Assembly (NCBI GenBank): GCA_030609125.1
Contig: JAUWCW010000180.1
Span: 1-5,004, forward strand
Direction: 5' to 3'
DNA length: 5,004 nucleotides
From: Candidatus Rokuibacteriota bacterium
GTDB taxonomy: Bacteria > JAUVQV01
The position numbers and the translations under genes are program-made. This document shows positions 4,943-5,004 of the stretch, piece by piece (the first letter of the stretch is position 1; the number at the start of each line of letters is the position of its first letter). The notes below the pieces were generated by a model. That model was not told the DNA's origin, did not search any database, and was given only the letters and a program-made list of their open reading frames with translations.

Positions 4943-5004
4943 CATCTTTTGCCTTGACACCCTTTTTCCTGTCAAGTGAAGATATCGGGCAGGACACCAA
5001 GACC
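4943..5004. repeat. 62-bp direct repeat, copy 2, reaching the window edge
   Basis: This is the second copy of the block at 2487-2548, same orientation, 59/62 identical. The internal dyad CTTGACA...TGTCAAG, its CCCTTTTTCC loop and GATATC are fully conserved. It begins 11 bp after the MITE-like palindrome and may extend past the window. If it serves the same role as copy 1, a plus-strand gene should start shortly beyond the right edge; that is inference. Confidence 0.85.

Overview
The window is GC-rich bacterial DNA with three complete protein genes, one gene cut by the left edge, and an unusual amount of palindromic and repeated intergenic sequence. Nothing in it fixes the taxon. A GC-rich genome, a bacterial TreT-like glycosyltransferase, a geranylgeranyl-reductase-like flavoprotein and a cNMP/GAF sensor would fit a Deltaproteobacteria/Desulfobacterota-type anaerobe. 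That is a guess from recollection of similar gene sets, not something the sequence proves.

Layout. (a) 1-705, minus strand: a class I SAM-dependent methyltransferase missing only its C-terminus, with a plausible sigma70-type promoter at 769-797. (b) 706-1088, the divergent intergenic region: it holds that promoter, a perfect 22-bp inverted repeat (818-890) like REP/RAYT-type palindromes, a 29-codon ORF with a textbook Shine-Dalgarno, and an AT-rich leader with a small dyad that probably carries the next gene's promoter. (c) 1089-2456, plus strand: a GT4 glycosyltransferase closely resembling trehalose glycosyltransferring synthase (TreT). (d) 2457-2568: a short spacer, mostly one copy of a 62-bp repeat. 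(e) 2569-3894 and 3891-4757, plus strand: a FAD-dependent oxidoreductase of the geranylgeranyl reductase type and a cNMP-binding + GAF protein, joined by an ATGA stop/start overlap. (f) 4758-5004: a 174-bp imperfect palindrome with 16-bp terminal inverted repeats (MITE-like) starting on the base after the stop codon, then 11 bp further on a second copy of the 62-bp repeat reaching the window edge.

How the parts may work together. TreT would make the compatible solute trehalose from NDP-glucose and glucose, and looks like its own transcription unit. The flavoprotein and the cNMP/GAF protein are almost certainly co-translated. The second has a small-ligand sensor architecture with no DNA-binding or enzymatic output domain, so it may act on its partner by protein contact; that is inference. 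The points most worth following up are this coupled pair and the 62-bp repeat, which carries a perfect CTTGACA-N10-TGTCAAG dyad directly upstream of the flavoprotein gene and recurs at the right edge. No tRNA, rRNA, CRISPR array, intact transposase or convincing intrinsic terminator was seen.
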